A stretch of DNA of 32,595 nucleotides from an uncultured Clostridia bacterium (GCA_944393165.1 CALXZF010000120.1:1-32595); one strand, 5' to 3'. Positions 14,935 through 24,904 are shown, counted from the first letter of the stretch. Numbers and translations are program-made. Notes: a model not told the origin generated them from the letters alone.

Positions 14935-15014
14935 TTTCGTTTTAAAATGTATAATAACACCAATTTTGGATAAAATAAAATTAAAAATATTTTTGAAGAA
15001 AGTGGTGTTTTTGC

Positions 15015-15716
15015 ATGGCTGTAAAAATAAAGAAGAATTTAAAAGCAATTTTTGTTATATTTTTAGTAAGTTCAATTTTTATTTCATATAATGTTTTTTT
15101 TAGAGGAAATGAAGCATATGCTTTGTCTAAATATGGCTCAAGAGGAGAAGAAGTAAGGACCATCCAAACAAAGCTTAAAAGGTGGGGATATTATAATGGC
15201 AATGTAGACGGAATATATGGAAGTCAAACATTAGAAGCGGTTAAATATTTTCAAAGAAAAAATGGTCTCACGGTTGACGGAATAGCAGGAACTAATACTT
15301 TAAAAGCTATGGGAATATATAATTCTTCTGGAAATAGTTCTAGCAATTCTAGCTCATCAACAAATTCTAGTGATTTGAATTTGCTAAGTAGGTTGGTATA
15401 TGGAGAAGCAAGAGGAGAACCATATACTGGACAAGTTGCTGTTGCCGCTGTTGTCTTGAATAGAGTGGAAAGTAGTTCATTTCCTAACACAATAGCAGGA
15501 GTTATTTATCAAAGTGGAGCATTTGATGTGGTGTCTGACGGTCAAATAAATTTAACTCCAAATGATACTGCGATAAAGGCTGCACAAGATGCACTAAATG
15601 GCTGGGACCCTTCGAATGGTGCAATATATTATTTTAATCCAAGCACAGCAACAAATAAGTGGATTTGGTCAAGACCAATGACTGTAACAATAGGGAAGCA
15701 TAGGTTTTGCAAATAG
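15015..15716 (+). CDS. SleB-like cell wall hydrolase with peptidoglycan-binding domain
   Basis: A 233-residue exported protein. It has an N-terminal signal or anchor helix (about 11-30), a PG_binding_1 domain (about 36-96, SRGEEVRTIQTKLKRWGYY and VDGIYGSQTLEAV), a Ser/Asn-rich linker, and a Hydrolase_2 (SleB) domain. The domain includes LLSRLVYGEARGEP with the likely catalytic Glu131, VAVAAVVLNRV and WSRPMTVTIGKHRFCK. SleB-type enzymes are lytic transglycosylases that open spore cortex during germination, so the organism probably sporulates, though vegetative relatives exist. An intrinsic terminator follows. Confidence 0.9.
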   Translation: MAVKIKKNLKAIFVIFLVSSIFISYNVFFRGNEAYALSKYGSRGEEVRTIQTKLKRWGYYNGNVDGIYGSQTLEAVKYFQRKNGLTVDGIAGTNTLKAMGIYNSSGNSSSNSSSSTNSSDLNLLSRLVYGEARGEPYTGQVAVAAVVLNRVESSSFPNTIAGVIYQSGAFDVVSDGQINLTPNDTAIKAAQDALNGWDPSNGAIYYFNPSTATNKWIWSRPMTVTIGKHRFCK

Positions 15717-15744
15717 ATACTAGCATTACAAAATAGACGCTGAG

Positions 15745-15770
15745 AGCACTTGAAAAAAGTGCTTTTTTCG
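15745..15770 (+). terminator. Intrinsic terminator after the sleB-like gene
   Basis: AGCACTT pairs with AAGTGCT around a short A-rich loop, followed by T6. Confidence 0.8.
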
Positions 15771-15825
15771 TGTAAAATATAATAGTTATAAGTGTAAATT
15801 TTGAATACAATAATAGGAGCTAAAA

Positions 15826-17226
15826 ATGGTAAAAAAAGATATACAAAAAGAAATGGAATATATAGATAAAGTTAAAAAAATTAATGAAGGGAAAAATTTA
15901 AAATATTATATCTTAACAATGGGATGTCAGCTAAATGAAAATGATTCTGAAAAGATAAGCGGAATGGCAGAGAATATGGGATATAGTAGAACAGATAATG
16001 TTTTAGAAGCAGATTTAGTTATATATAACACTTGCTGTGTGCGAGAAAATGCAGAGGAAAGGCTTTTTGGAAAGCTAGGAGAGGTAAAAAAGCAAAAAGA
16101 GGCAAAGGGTACAATTATTGCAATTGGTGGCTGCATGATGCAAGAAAAGCACATTGTTGAAAAGATAAAAAAAAGCTATAAATATGATGTGATTTTTGGT
16201 ACACATACTTTATACAAATTCCCAGAGGATTTATATAATGCAATTATAAATAACAAAAAAATTACAGATATTTTAGATATTGACGGTGAGATTATTGAAG
16301 GATTGCCAATAAGAAGAGATGATAACATTAGAGCTTCAGTTACAATAATGAATGGTTGCAATAATTTTTGTACATATTGCATTGTTCCATATGTAAGAGG
16401 AAGAGAAAGAAGTAGAAATCCCGAAGATATATTGAATGAAGTAGAAAGTTTGGCAAAAGAAGGATATAAAGAAATAACACTTTTGGGACAAAATGTTAAT
16501 TCATACATGAGAGTAGAAAGAGAAAAACATATAAATAATAGCACGATTGACTCATTTGCAAAACTTTTAAGAGAAGTTAATAAAGTAGAAGGAATAGAAA
16601 AGATAAGGTTCACATCGCCACATCCAAAGGATTTTACTGATGATGTAATTGAAGCAATTAGAGATTGCGACAAAGTGTCAAAACTAATACATTTACCACT
16701 TCAAGCAGGAAGTACTACTGTTTTAAAAGCAATGAATAGAGTATATACAAAAGAGCAGTATTTAGAGTTAGTAGAGAAAATGAAAAAAGAAATTCCAAAT
16801 GTTAAATTTTCTACAGATATAATTGTGGGATTCCCAGGAGAAACTGAAGAAGATTTTGAAGATACATTAGATGTTGTTAGAAAAGTAAGATTTGAGCAAA
16901 TATTTATGTTCATATACTCAAGAAGAGTAGGAACACCAGCTGACAAAATGGAAAATCAAATTCCAGAAGAGGTAAAACATAAAAGATTTGATAGATTAAA
17001 AGCTTTATATGAGGAAATAATGCCAGAAAACAACAAATCTTACATAGGAACAGTCCAAAGATTATTAGTAGAAGGTTATAGTAAAACAAATGATGAATTC
17101 CTTACAGGCAGAACAGATTCAAATAAAGTTGTGATATTTGAAGGGGATGCTGACCTAATAGGAAAAATAGTAAATGTAAAAATAATATCAGAACATATGT
17201 GGTATTTAAAAGGAGAGGTTGAATGA
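15826..17226 (+). CDS. miaB: tRNA-2-methylthio-N6-dimethylallyladenosine synthase
   Basis: A 466-residue radical SAM methylthiotransferase that adds the 2-methylthio group to i6A37 of tRNAs reading U-starting codons. The N-terminal auxiliary [4Fe-4S] cysteines are Cys34 (MGCQLNENDSE), Cys70 (NTCCVREN) and Cys103 (GGCMMQ). The radical SAM cluster motif is Cys178-x3-Cys182-x2-Cys185 (GCNNFCTYC), and a C-terminal TRAM domain begins near residue 400. The start follows TAGGAGC. It ends in TGA, with a possible 11-codon ORF overlapping the stop (17223-17258) before mutS. miaB next to mutS is common in Clostridia. Confidence 0.95.
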   Translation: MVKKDIQKEMEYIDKVKKINEGKNLKYYILTMGCQLNENDSEKISGMAENMGYSRTDNVLEADLVIYNTCCVRENAEERLFGKLGEVKKQKEAKGTIIAIGGCMMQEKHIVEKIKKSYKYDVIFGTHTLYKFPEDLYNAIINNKKITDILDIDGEIIEGLPIRRDDNIRASVTIMNGCNNFCTYCIVPYVRGRERSRNPEDILNEVESLAKEGYKEITLLGQNVNSYMRVEREKHINNSTIDSFAKLLREVNKVEGIEKIRFTSPHPKDFTDDVIEAIRDCDKVSKLIHLPLQAGSTTVLKAMNRVYTKEQYLELVEKMKKEIPNVKFSTDIIVGFPGETEEDFEDTLDVVRKVRFEQIFMFIYSRRVGTPADKMENQIPEEVKHKRFDRLKALYEEIMPENNKSYIGTVQRLLVEGYSKTNDEFLTGRTDSNKVVIFEGDADLIGKIVNVKIISEHMWYLKGEVE

Positions 17227-17260
17227 TACAAAATATAGAAGAAATAGGAGATGAATAAAT

Positions 17261-19873
17261 ATGGCACAATTTTCGCCCATGATGCAACATTATTTGGATA
17301 CAAAAGAAAAATATAAAGATTGTATTTTATTCTACAGATTAGGAGATTTTTATGAGATGTTCTTTGATGATGCAATAAATGTATCAAGAGAACTTGAACT
17401 TACTCTTACAGGAAAAGAATGTGGACAAGAAGAAAGAGCACCAATGTGTGGGGTTCCATACCATGCGGCTGAAACATATATTTCCAGACTTATAGCAAAA
17501 GGATATAAAGTTGCAATTTGTGAGCAATTAGAAGATCCAAAATTTGCAAAAGGTATGGTAAAAAGAGATGTTGTAAGAGTTGTAACACCTGGAACAGTTA
17601 CAGAAGCTAATCTTCTAGATGATAAGAAAAACAATTATATAATGAGTGTATATAAAAATGGAATATATTTTGGAGTTACAGTATGTGATGTTACAACAGG
17701 AGATTTTAGAACAACAGAAATTAAAGATACAAATAATTTCTCTGATTTACTAGATGAAATTTCTAAATATTCACCAGCAGAACTTCTTGTTAATCCTATG
17801 ATGTTCGAATGTAGCGAAGAAATCTCTAAAATAAAAGAAAGATTTGAAGTGTATATTTCAAAAATGGAAGAAAGCGATTTTGATGAAGATTTTGAAATAT
17901 TAACATCAAGATATAAAATTGTTGATGATGAAGACAATCCTATAGAAGACATAAAACAATATATGCTAGCTGTAGCATCTACTAATGCTTTACTTACATA
18001 TTTGCTTGACACACAGAAAAACAGCTTGGATCATATAAACAAATTAATTGTATATAGTACTACAAAATATATGTCTCTTGATATTAATGCTAGAAGAAAT
18101 CTAGAAATAACAGAAAAATTAAGAGATAAATCAAAAAAAGGCACTCTTTTATGGGTACTTGATAATACTGCAACATCAATGGGAGGAAGACTCTTAAGAA
18201 GATGGCTTAATAATCCATTGATAAATGCAAAACAAATTTGCAAAAGATTAGATGCCGTTTCTGAACTTAAGGATAATATCATTTTAAGAGGAGACATTGT
18301 AGAAAGTTTAAAGAAAGTTTATGACATAGAGAGATTAGCAGGAAAAATAGCATATGGAAGTGCAAATGGAAGAGATTTAATTTCACTTAAAAATTCTGCT
18401 AAACAATTACCAGAAATAAAGAAGATATTATCACAAGTTAAATCTAGTATGCTTATAGAACTATATGAGAATTTAGATACTTTGGATGATGTTTATGAGG
18501 TAATAGACAAAACAATAGTAGAGGAGCCACCTATTAGTGTTAAAGAAGGAGGCCTTATTAAACTAGGCTTTAATGAAGAAGTGGATAAGCTAAAAACAGC
18601 TACTACAGAGGGGAAAAATTGGATTATACAGTTAGAAGCGGAAGAAAGAGAAAAAACAGGAATAAAAGGACTAAAAGTTGGATTTAATAAAGTCTTTGGA
18701 TACTATATAGAAGTAACCAAATCAAATATATCATTAGTTCCAGATAGATACATTAGAAAACAAACTTTAACTAATGGAGAAAGATATATCACAGAAGAAC
18801 TTAAAAATTTAGAAAATCAGATACTGGGAGCAGAGGAAAAAGTAGTCAACTTGGAGTATAATATATTTGTAGAGGTCAGAGACCAAATAGAAAAACAAGT
18901 AGAGAGACTTCAAAAGGCAGCATCAATTATAGCAACACTTGATTGCTTATGCTCATTTGCAACAGTAGCGGAAGATCAAAACTATGTTAGACCACAAGTA
19001 GACAATAGTGGTGTAATAGATATTCAAGAAGGTAGACATCCTGTGATTGAAAAAATATTACCAAGTGGAGCATTTGTTCAAAATGATACATATTTGGACA
19101 AAAACGAGAATAGACTTTCTATAATAACAGGGCCTAATATGGCAGGAAAATCTACATATATGAGACAAGTAGCATTAATAACGCTAATGGCACAATGTGG
19201 TAGCTTCGTACCAGCTGCTTCTGCTAGAATTGGAGTTGTAGATAAAATATTTACAAGAGTTGGTGCATCAGACGACTTAAGCATGGGGCAAAGTACATTT
19301 ATGGTAGAAATGATGGAAGTAGCACAAATATTAAAAGAAGCAACAAGTAACAGTTTGGTAATCCTAGATGAAATAGGAAGAGGAACATCTACATACGACG
19401 GATTGTCAATAGCGTGGGCAGTTGCAGAATACATATCTGATAGCGAAAAATGTGGAGCAAAAACATTATTTGCAACACATTACCATGAACTTACAGAATT
19501 GGAAAGCAAATTAGACGGAGTGAAAAATTACTCAATAGCAGTAAAAGAAAAAGGAGAAGACATTATATTCCTAAGAAAAATTGTAAGAGGTGGAACAGAC
19601 GAAAGCTATGGTGTACATGTGGCAAAATTAGCGGGAGTACCACAAGTAGTAACCAAAAGAGCGAATGAAATACTAAAATCATTAGAAAGAAAAAACATAC
19701 TAAACAACAAAAAAATGGGAAAAGAAAACAAAAATGTTGCGGAAGGCCAACTTACGATGTATAATTATAAATTGGCAGAGATAGCACATGAACTCGACAA
19801 AGTAAATGTAAATGAACTAACACCAATCGAAGCACTAAACACATTAGTCAAAATAAAAGAACAAATGTCGTAA
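17261..19873 (+). CDS. mutS: DNA mismatch repair protein MutS
   Basis: An 870-residue mismatch sensor. The mismatch-reading Phe-x-Glu motif is at Phe30-Tyr-Glu32 (LGDFYEMF), and VKRDVVRVVTPGT follows near residue 100. The ATPase has a Walker A loop GPNMAGKSTYMRQ near 624, then SDDLSMGQSTFMVEM, VILDEIGRGTSTYDG and ATHYHEL. Length and order are normal. The start follows AGGAG at about 17247. A tandem 34-bp repeat array begins two bases after the stop. Confidence 0.97.
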   Translation: MAQFSPMMQHYLDTKEKYKDCILFYRLGDFYEMFFDDAINVSRELELTLTGKECGQEERAPMCGVPYHAAETYISRLIAKGYKVAICEQLEDPKFAKGMVKRDVVRVVTPGTVTEANLLDDKKNNYIMSVYKNGIYFGVTVCDVTTGDFRTTEIKDTNNFSDLLDEISKYSPAELLVNPMMFECSEEISKIKERFEVYISKMEESDFDEDFEILTSRYKIVDDEDNPIEDIKQYMLAVASTNALLTYLLDTQKNSLDHINKLIVYSTTKYMSLDINARRNLEITEKLRDKSKKGTLLWVLDNTATSMGGRLLRRWLNNPLINAKQICKRLDAVSELKDNIILRGDIVESLKKVYDIERLAGKIAYGSANGRDLISLKNSAKQLPEIKKILSQVKSSMLIELYENLDTLDDVYEVIDKTIVEEPPISVKEGGLIKLGFNEEVDKLKTATTEGKNWIIQLEAEEREKTGIKGLKVGFNKVFGYYIEVTKSNISLVPDRYIRKQTLTNGERYITEELKNLENQILGAEEKVVNLEYNIFVEVRDQIEKQVERLQKAASIIATLDCLCSFATVAEDQNYVRPQVDNSGVIDIQEGRHPVIEKILPSGAFVQNDTYLDKNENRLSIITGPNMAGKSTYMRQVALITLMAQCGSFVPAASARIGVVDKIFTRVGASDDLSMGQSTFMVEMMEVAQILKEATSNSLVILDEIGRGTSTYDGLSIAWAVAEYISDSEKCGAKTLFATHYHELTELESKLDGVKNYSIAVKEKGEDIIFLRKIVRGGTDESYGVHVAKLAGVPQVVTKRANEILKSLERKNILNNKKMGKENKNVAEGQLTMYNYKLAEIAHELDKVNVNELTPIEALNTLVKIKEQMS

Positions 19874-19874
19874 A

Positions 19875-19993
19875 GGGACAGGCCTCAAAACGACAAAGTT
19901 GTCGCCGGGGGACAGGCCTTAAAACGACAAAGTTGTCGTTGAGGGACAGGCCTTAAAACGACAAAGTTGTCGCAGAGGGACAGACCTTAAAAG
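19875..19993. repeat. R3: 34-bp tandem repeat array after mutS
   Basis: Units start at 19875, 19909, 19943 and 19977, an exact 34-base period, with the fourth copy incomplete. Each full unit reads GGGACAGGCCTTAAAACGAC then AAAGTTGTCG and two to four variable bases. CGACAA and TTGTCG within a unit form a small hairpin. The GGGACAG start links it to the other GGGACA blocks. There are no unique spacers, so it is not a CRISPR. Confidence 0.9.
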
Positions 19994-20101
19994 CCAATAT
20001 CTTAGAAAAATGTGTTTAACTATAGATTAGATTGAGTAAGACTGCCGACAAAAAACGAAACAATCATTTTGAGTAGTACTAAAAACAAAAGGAGGAAATA
20101 C

Positions 20102-21691
20102 ATGAAAGCAGTAGAAAAATTTAAAGATGATAAACAAAAGAAAATATTGGCATGTAAATATAAAAATGAAATAGTGTCATTAAACACAGAAGTAGAAAAT
20201 TTTGATGATGTAATGCCTATAGACATTACCACTAGAGACGGACGAAGAGTATATCAAAGAGGAATACTATATATAATGGGAATGGCATTTAATAGGGTAT
20301 ATCCAAAAGCGTTGCTTACAGTAAATTGTCAATTGTCGAACTCTATTTATTGTAGTGTTGAAAACATGAAAGTAACAAACGAAATGGTTGGAAATATCAA
20401 AAAAGAAATGCAGAATATTGTTGATGAAGATTTAACAATCAAAAAAATCGAAATGACAAAAGAAGAGGCTGAAAAATTCTATCAAAAAGAAAAAACACTT
20501 AGAGGAAAATTGCAACTAGACAACAAATATAAAGAAAATGTATCTTTATATTTCTGTGAGAATTATTACAACTATTTTTATGGTGTAATGCCTATTTCGA
20601 CTGGGTATATTAGTTTGTTTGATGTTGTAAAGTATCATGACGGATTTTTGCTTAGATATCCAGACAAGAGAATACCTGACAAAATTGATAAATATGTTGA
20701 AACGAAGAAATTATTACATACACTTGAAGAATACGAAGATATTCACGATGTACTAAACATTAACACAATTTACAAATTAAACAAGAAAATTGAAGAAGGT
20801 AAAGAAAAAGAATTAATCCTGCTTGCAGAAGCATTGCATGAAAAGAAAATATCTGACATTGCTGATAAAATTGTAAGAAGAAAAGGCGTTAAAATTATTT
20901 TAATTGCTGGGCCTTCATCTTCAGGAAAAACAAGCTTTGCTCAAAGACTGGGAATACAATTAAAATTAAATGGAATAAAACCTTTAACAATATCTGTAGA
21001 TAACTATTTTGTAGAAAGAGACAAAACACCAAAAGACGAAAATGGACAATATGATTTCGAAAGACTTGAAGCAATCGATTTGGAATTATTTAACAACCAC
21101 TTAGCCAAACTATTAAAAGGGGAAGAGGTTGAATTGCCTACATTTGATTTTAAAACTGGTACTAAAATGTACACGGGAAACAAGATGAAAATGAGGAGTA
21201 ATGAAGTTTTAGTTATTGAAGGAATACACTGCTTGAACGACAAATTAACTTCAGCGATTCCAAAAGAGCAAAAGTACAAGATTTATATTAGTGCTTTAAC
21301 AGTTTTAAATATTGATTATTACAACAGAATATCTACAACAGATACAAGATTAATTCGTAGACTAGTAAGGGATTACAATTTTAGAGGCTATGACGCACTA
21401 AAAACATTACAAAATTGGGGAATGGTTAATAGAGGAGAAGAAAATTACATATTTCCTTATCAAGAAGATGCGGATAGTATGTTTAATACTTCTTTGATAT
21501 ATGAAATATCAGCATTAAAGAAATATGCATTACCATTGTTAAATGCTATAGATAATACTCATCCGGAGTACTCAGAAGCCAAAAGTTTATGTGAATTACT
21601 GAAATATTTTGATGATATAAATGATGAGTATATACCACAAAATTCTCTTTTAAGGGAATTTATTGGAGGAAGCATTTTTAATGTTAATTAA
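20102..21691 (+). CDS. Nucleoside (uridine-like) kinase with TGS-type N-terminus
   Basis: A 529-residue two-part protein. The N-terminal about 240 residues resemble the TGS/SAD region of threonyl-tRNA synthetase (VYPKALLTVNCQLSNSIYC, and FYGVMPISTGYISLF). The C-terminal part is a P-loop kinase of the uridine kinase/phosphoribulokinase family, with Walker A GPSSSGKTSF near 270, ISVDNYFVERDKTPKDENG and LVIEGIHCLND. Clostridial proteins of this architecture are annotated as nucleoside kinases; the exact substrate is uncertain. ATG 20102 follows AAAGGAGG. It probably forms a unit with the RNHCP gene 24 bases downstream. Confidence 0.87.
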   Translation: MKAVEKFKDDKQKKILACKYKNEIVSLNTEVENFDDVMPIDITTRDGRRVYQRGILYIMGMAFNRVYPKALLTVNCQLSNSIYCSVENMKVTNEMVGNIKKEMQNIVDEDLTIKKIEMTKEEAEKFYQKEKTLRGKLQLDNKYKENVSLYFCENYYNYFYGVMPISTGYISLFDVVKYHDGFLLRYPDKRIPDKIDKYVETKKLLHTLEEYEDIHDVLNINTIYKLNKKIEEGKEKELILLAEALHEKKISDIADKIVRRKGVKIILIAGPSSSGKTSFAQRLGIQLKLNGIKPLTISVDNYFVERDKTPKDENGQYDFERLEAIDLELFNNHLAKLLKGEEVELPTFDFKTGTKMYTGNKMKMRSNEVLVIEGIHCLNDKLTSAIPKEQKYKIYISALTVLNIDYYNRISTTDTRLIRRLVRDYNFRGYDALKTLQNWGMVNRGEENYIFPYQEDADSMFNTSLIYEISALKKYALPLLNAIDNTHPEYSEAKSLCELLKYFDDINDEYIPQNSLLREFIGGSIFNVN

Positions 21692-21715
21692 AAGAAAGGA
21701 TTTGGCATCAAGCAT

Positions 21716-22024
21716 ATGGGAAGAAAATTTACAGAAATAGATGAAGAATTTGTATGCGAGAATTGTGGAGAAAAAGTCAAGCCGTTGGGATATTCATGCA
21801 GAAATCATTGTCCAAAATGTTTGCATTCTAAACATGTCGACATAAATCCAGGTGATAGGGAAGAAACATGCCATGGAATACTAGAGCCAATAAAGGTTGA
21901 ATTAGATAGCAAAAAAGGGTATGTTATAATATTTAGGTGCAAAAAATGTGGAGCAATAAGAAGAAATAAAGCTGCCAAAGATGATAACATGGATTTGATT
22001 ATAGAGCTAACTTCTAGGATTTAA
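21716..22024 (+). CDS. RNHCP domain zinc-binding protein
   Basis: A 102-residue protein with paired zinc-ligand motifs: FVCENCGEKV near the N-terminus, SCRNHCPKC (the family-naming RNHCP core), ETCHGILEP and FRCKKCGAIRRNKAA. The RNHCP family is small, conserved in Firmicutes and of unknown role; nucleic-acid binding is a guess from the zinc ribbons and basic end. The ribosome site AGAAAGGA is rather far (about 15 bases) from ATG 21716. A strong hairpin follows the gene. Confidence 0.88.
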   Translation: MGRKFTEIDEEFVCENCGEKVKPLGYSCRNHCPKCLHSKHVDINPGDREETCHGILEPIKVELDSKKGYVIIFRCKKCGAIRRNKAAKDDNMDLIIELTSRI

Positions 22025-22049
22025 AAGCAGTTGCTTAATGAGATATGGG

Positions 22050-22090
22050 ACAGCGTGAACAAAAAGGAGTGTCCCTTTTGTTCACGCTGT
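22050..22090. terminator. R4: bidirectional terminator between convergent genes
   Basis: A 15-bp perfect stem (ACAGCGTGAACAAAA, 22050-22064, with 22076-22090) around an 11-base loop. A GGGACA motif at its left edge and GTGTCCC in the loop tie it to the GGGACA repeat family. It sits exactly between the ends of two convergent genes, touching the stop codon of the U32 gene. Confidence 0.7.
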
Positions 22091-24574
22091 TTAAACATCT
22101 CTGTTCAAATTTCCATAAGTATATTGTTTGCCTTCTAATTTTTTCCCTTTATAGCAAGCTTCTACAATAAGGTTTGTCTCGTCTACAGTTTCGTCTAACA
22201 AGTCAATTCTAACAGAATCAACATCAATATCTATATGGTTTATTGCAGTTATTTTACTATTAAAAATAGTAGTTACTGTTTGAACATTATCTGGCAAAAT
22301 CCTAAATCTAAACCCTAATCTGTCTTGCAAGAAATATTTTCTATCATTCAAGCTACATCTCATTTGACATTTTGGGTAGCACTTATTAGAAATACCTAGT
22401 ACGCAATAATTCATTTTCATAACAGGAGTGTTACCATATACAATCAATTCTAATGGCAAGTTGCTATTAGCTATAATGCTATTAATATCTTCCTGATTAA
22501 GCTCTGGTGAAAGTGTAATTCTGCTAATACCGAGTTTCTTAAATGTATCTATACTAATATTATTAAATACATTTAAAGTAAAGTTTCCTATAAAATCAAA
22601 ATCTTTGTGATATTTTTCTAGTAAAATAAAATCACCAAGGCTAGATACTACAAAACCAGATATATTGTATTGTTCTACTAGCTCCTCCAAACCATGACTG
22701 ATAATATTTTTATAATTTGCTTTAATAATAGCAGGCATGTAGATATATGTTTTAAACCTAGATGTGATTACTTTCAAAGCATCAGCAAAATCTTTTCTCA
22801 TAAAATATCTTAGAGGAATATATACACAAGATATATATTTTTTAGACAATTTACTATAATCAAATTCTGGATTTATAATATTAAAATATAAGGTAACTTT
22901 CTTATCCTTAGAGACACTGTCATTGTGAGGTTTACCATGTGAAGTAATATATTTGCTAATTATTTTATCTATTTTATTTTCATCAAAATCACATTTTCTC
23001 TTATTTCTTAGAATTATCGCATTTTCAATCTTAGAAATAGCCATTCTCCTAAGCTCATTTAAACTTTTAATACTAGGTATGAACAATTTATCATCTAAGT
23101 CCACATTTATTTCCGCAAATTCAAATGGAGTATTTGCTGTTTTATGCAACTGGGCCAAAATTCTTTCTTTAGTAATTGGGCTTTTCAAAGCTTTTTCAGG
23201 AATGATAGTAGACTGAATCTTAGCACTAATATTTTTATACAAAGCATCTCTTAATCCGGTTAATGCTACATCTATTGCAATCGGCTCATTTTGTTTAATA
23301 GATATATTACATTTTAAAGGGAGCTTAATATTTTCTTTTTCATATGATTTATTGGCCTCAGCAATTTGAGCTTTACTAGACAATTTATATATCTTATCGC
23401 CAACTTTAATATTTCCTTTCATTCGTCCAATAACTACTTTGCTTCCAACCTTTGCTTCTGCTATATTTGACTCATTAAGCATAAGTTCTGAAATGGTATA
23501 TCTTGTGTTCTCCTTTTCAAAATTAATTGTATCTCCAATAGCCAAAGGTTCGTTTAATAAAAGTTTAACATGACCTTTTAATTTGTTGTATCCTGCAACA
23601 TTGCCAACATATAATCCCATATTGTTTGGCTTTTCTTTGAAAACTAAATCATGGTTAGCATGTGAAGACAAATGCCCAGCAGAAAAACCTCCTCTGTTAA
23701 AAATTTGCTTTAATGCAACAATGTCGTTATCATCTATAATATAATCGTCGCCATTTAAAACTTTATCAATGTATTTCCTATAAATTTTGGTAACTACAGC
23801 AACATATTCAGGAGACTTAAGCCTTCCTTCAATTTTAAAGCATTTTACACCAGCATTTATCAGTTGTGGCAAATATTCCAATGAGCATAAATCTCGAGGA
23901 CTAATCAAATAACCCTTATCAACCACTGTTTCTGCTACTCTGTTCTTGCTTTTCTTTTCTTCTATTAATTCATATGGTAATCTGCAAGGCTGAGCACATC
24001 TACCACGGTTTCCAGACCTTCCACCAACCATGCTAGAAAAAAAGCATTGACCAGAATATGAAATACAAAGGGCACCATGAATAAAAGTTTCAATCTCAAT
24101 ATTGGAATTACTGCATATAAACTCAATCTCGGGCAAAGACAATTCTCTAGAAAGCACAGCTCTTGAATATCCCAACTTCTCTAGTTCTTGAACGCCTTCT
24201 AAATTATGTATAGTCATCTGAGTGCTTGCATGAATAGGAAGGTCTGGGAAGAGTTTCATTAGTATTTGAGCAAGTCCAACATCTTGTACAATTAACGCAT
24301 CAATACCAAGCTCATATGCTTTTTTGGCAAGAAGAACAGCATCTTTAAACTCATTGTTCTTTATCAAAATATTTAAAGTCAAATGAGTTTTTACATTTCT
24401 TAATGCACAATAATTGATAACCTTTTCAAGCCCGTCATCATCAAAATTGGTAGCAGAAGCACGAGCATTAAATAAACTAGCACCAAAATACACACTATTT
24501 GCACCATTTTGAACAGCTGCTTTTAAACATTCGAAATCTCCAACAGGAGCTAAAAGCTCAATGTCTTTTTTCAC
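22091..24574 (-). CDS. U32 family protein (collagenase-like / RlhA-type)
   Basis: An 827-residue peptidase U32 family protein of the long form. The N-terminal barrel shows LLAPVGDFECLKAAVQNGAN, VYFGASLFNARASATNF, PIHASTQMTIHN and IETFIHGALCISYSGQCFFS, then the cysteine motif GNRGRCAQPCRLPYEL near residue 190. A middle DUF3656-like region and a second barrel-like part with further cysteines (VLGISNKCYPKCQMRC) complete it. The family was named for collagenase activity, but relatives such as RlhA hydroxylate 23S rRNA, so the latter type of role is more likely. It is monocistronic on the minus strand, and ATG 24574 has an AAAGGATGAT site before it. Confidence 0.9.
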   Translation of the reverse strand: MKKDIELLAPVGDFECLKAAVQNGANSVYFGASLFNARASATNFDDDGLEKVINYCALRNVKTHLTLNILIKNNEFKDAVLLAKKAYELGIDALIVQDVGLAQILMKLFPDLPIHASTQMTIHNLEGVQELEKLGYSRAVLSRELSLPEIEFICSNSNIEIETFIHGALCISYSGQCFFSSMVGGRSGNRGRCAQPCRLPYELIEEKKSKNRVAETVVDKGYLISPRDLCSLEYLPQLINAGVKCFKIEGRLKSPEYVAVVTKIYRKYIDKVLNGDDYIIDDNDIVALKQIFNRGGFSAGHLSSHANHDLVFKEKPNNMGLYVGNVAGYNKLKGHVKLLLNEPLAIGDTINFEKENTRYTISELMLNESNIAEAKVGSKVVIGRMKGNIKVGDKIYKLSSKAQIAEANKSYEKENIKLPLKCNISIKQNEPIAIDVALTGLRDALYKNISAKIQSTIIPEKALKSPITKERILAQLHKTANTPFEFAEINVDLDDKLFIPSIKSLNELRRMAISKIENAIILRNKRKCDFDENKIDKIISKYITSHGKPHNDSVSKDKKVTLYFNIINPEFDYSKLSKKYISCVYIPLRYFMRKDFADALKVITSRFKTYIYMPAIIKANYKNIISHGLEELVEQYNISGFVVSSLGDFILLEKYHKDFDFIGNFTLNVFNNISIDTFKKLGISRITLSPELNQEDINSIIANSNLPLELIVYGNTPVMKMNYCVLGISNKCYPKCQMRCSLNDRKYFLQDRLGFRFRILPDNVQTVTTIFNSKITAINHIDIDVDSVRIDLLDETVDETNLIVEACYKGKKLEGKQYTYGNLNRDV

Positions 24575-24743
24575 TTTGAAATATCATCCTTTCATATATA
24601 ATTTTTATTTAAATATACGCCGAAAAATTTGTGTGTCCACAATCTAATTATATTATATAGAGGGCAAAAAATCAAACCGAAATGTAACAAAAAAATGCTA
24701 AAAAACATATGAATATATAAATAGAAAGAAAGGAGTTTTGATT

Positions 24744-24902
24744 ATGCAAGAAGAAGTAAGAAATTGCGATTGCGGATGTGGATGCAACAACGGAGGTCTA
24801 TTTGGAAATCTTTTCGGCGGATGCGGATGTGGAGATAACAGCATATTATTCTTTATATTAATATTCTTAATATTGTTCTGTAACTGCGGATGCAATAGAT
24901 AG
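24744..24902 (+). CDS. Cysteine/glycine-rich mini membrane protein
   Basis: A 52-residue protein starting behind AAAGGAG (spacer about 8). The N-terminal half is CDCGCGCNN...GGCGCG, a hydrophobic helix follows (SILFFILIFLILF), and the end is CNCGCNR. Ten cysteines sit in Cys-x-Cys pairs on both sides of one membrane segment. It resembles the small Gly/Cys-rich YjcZ-type sporulation proteins of Firmicutes in size and layout, but identity is not certain. It has its own intrinsic terminator, which supports a real gene. Confidence 0.7.
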   Translation: MQEEVRNCDCGCGCNNGGLFGNLFGGCGCGDNSILFFILIFLILFCNCGCNR

Positions 24903-24904
24903 TG

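Noticed and set aside
17223..17258. Eleven-codon ORF overlapping the miaB stop
   Set aside because: Too short to judge, and its only role could be coupling to mutS, which has its own ribosome site.
19875..19993. Possible CRISPR array
   Set aside because: Units are contiguous at 34 bases with no unique spacers, and there are no cas genes; it is a tandem repeat.
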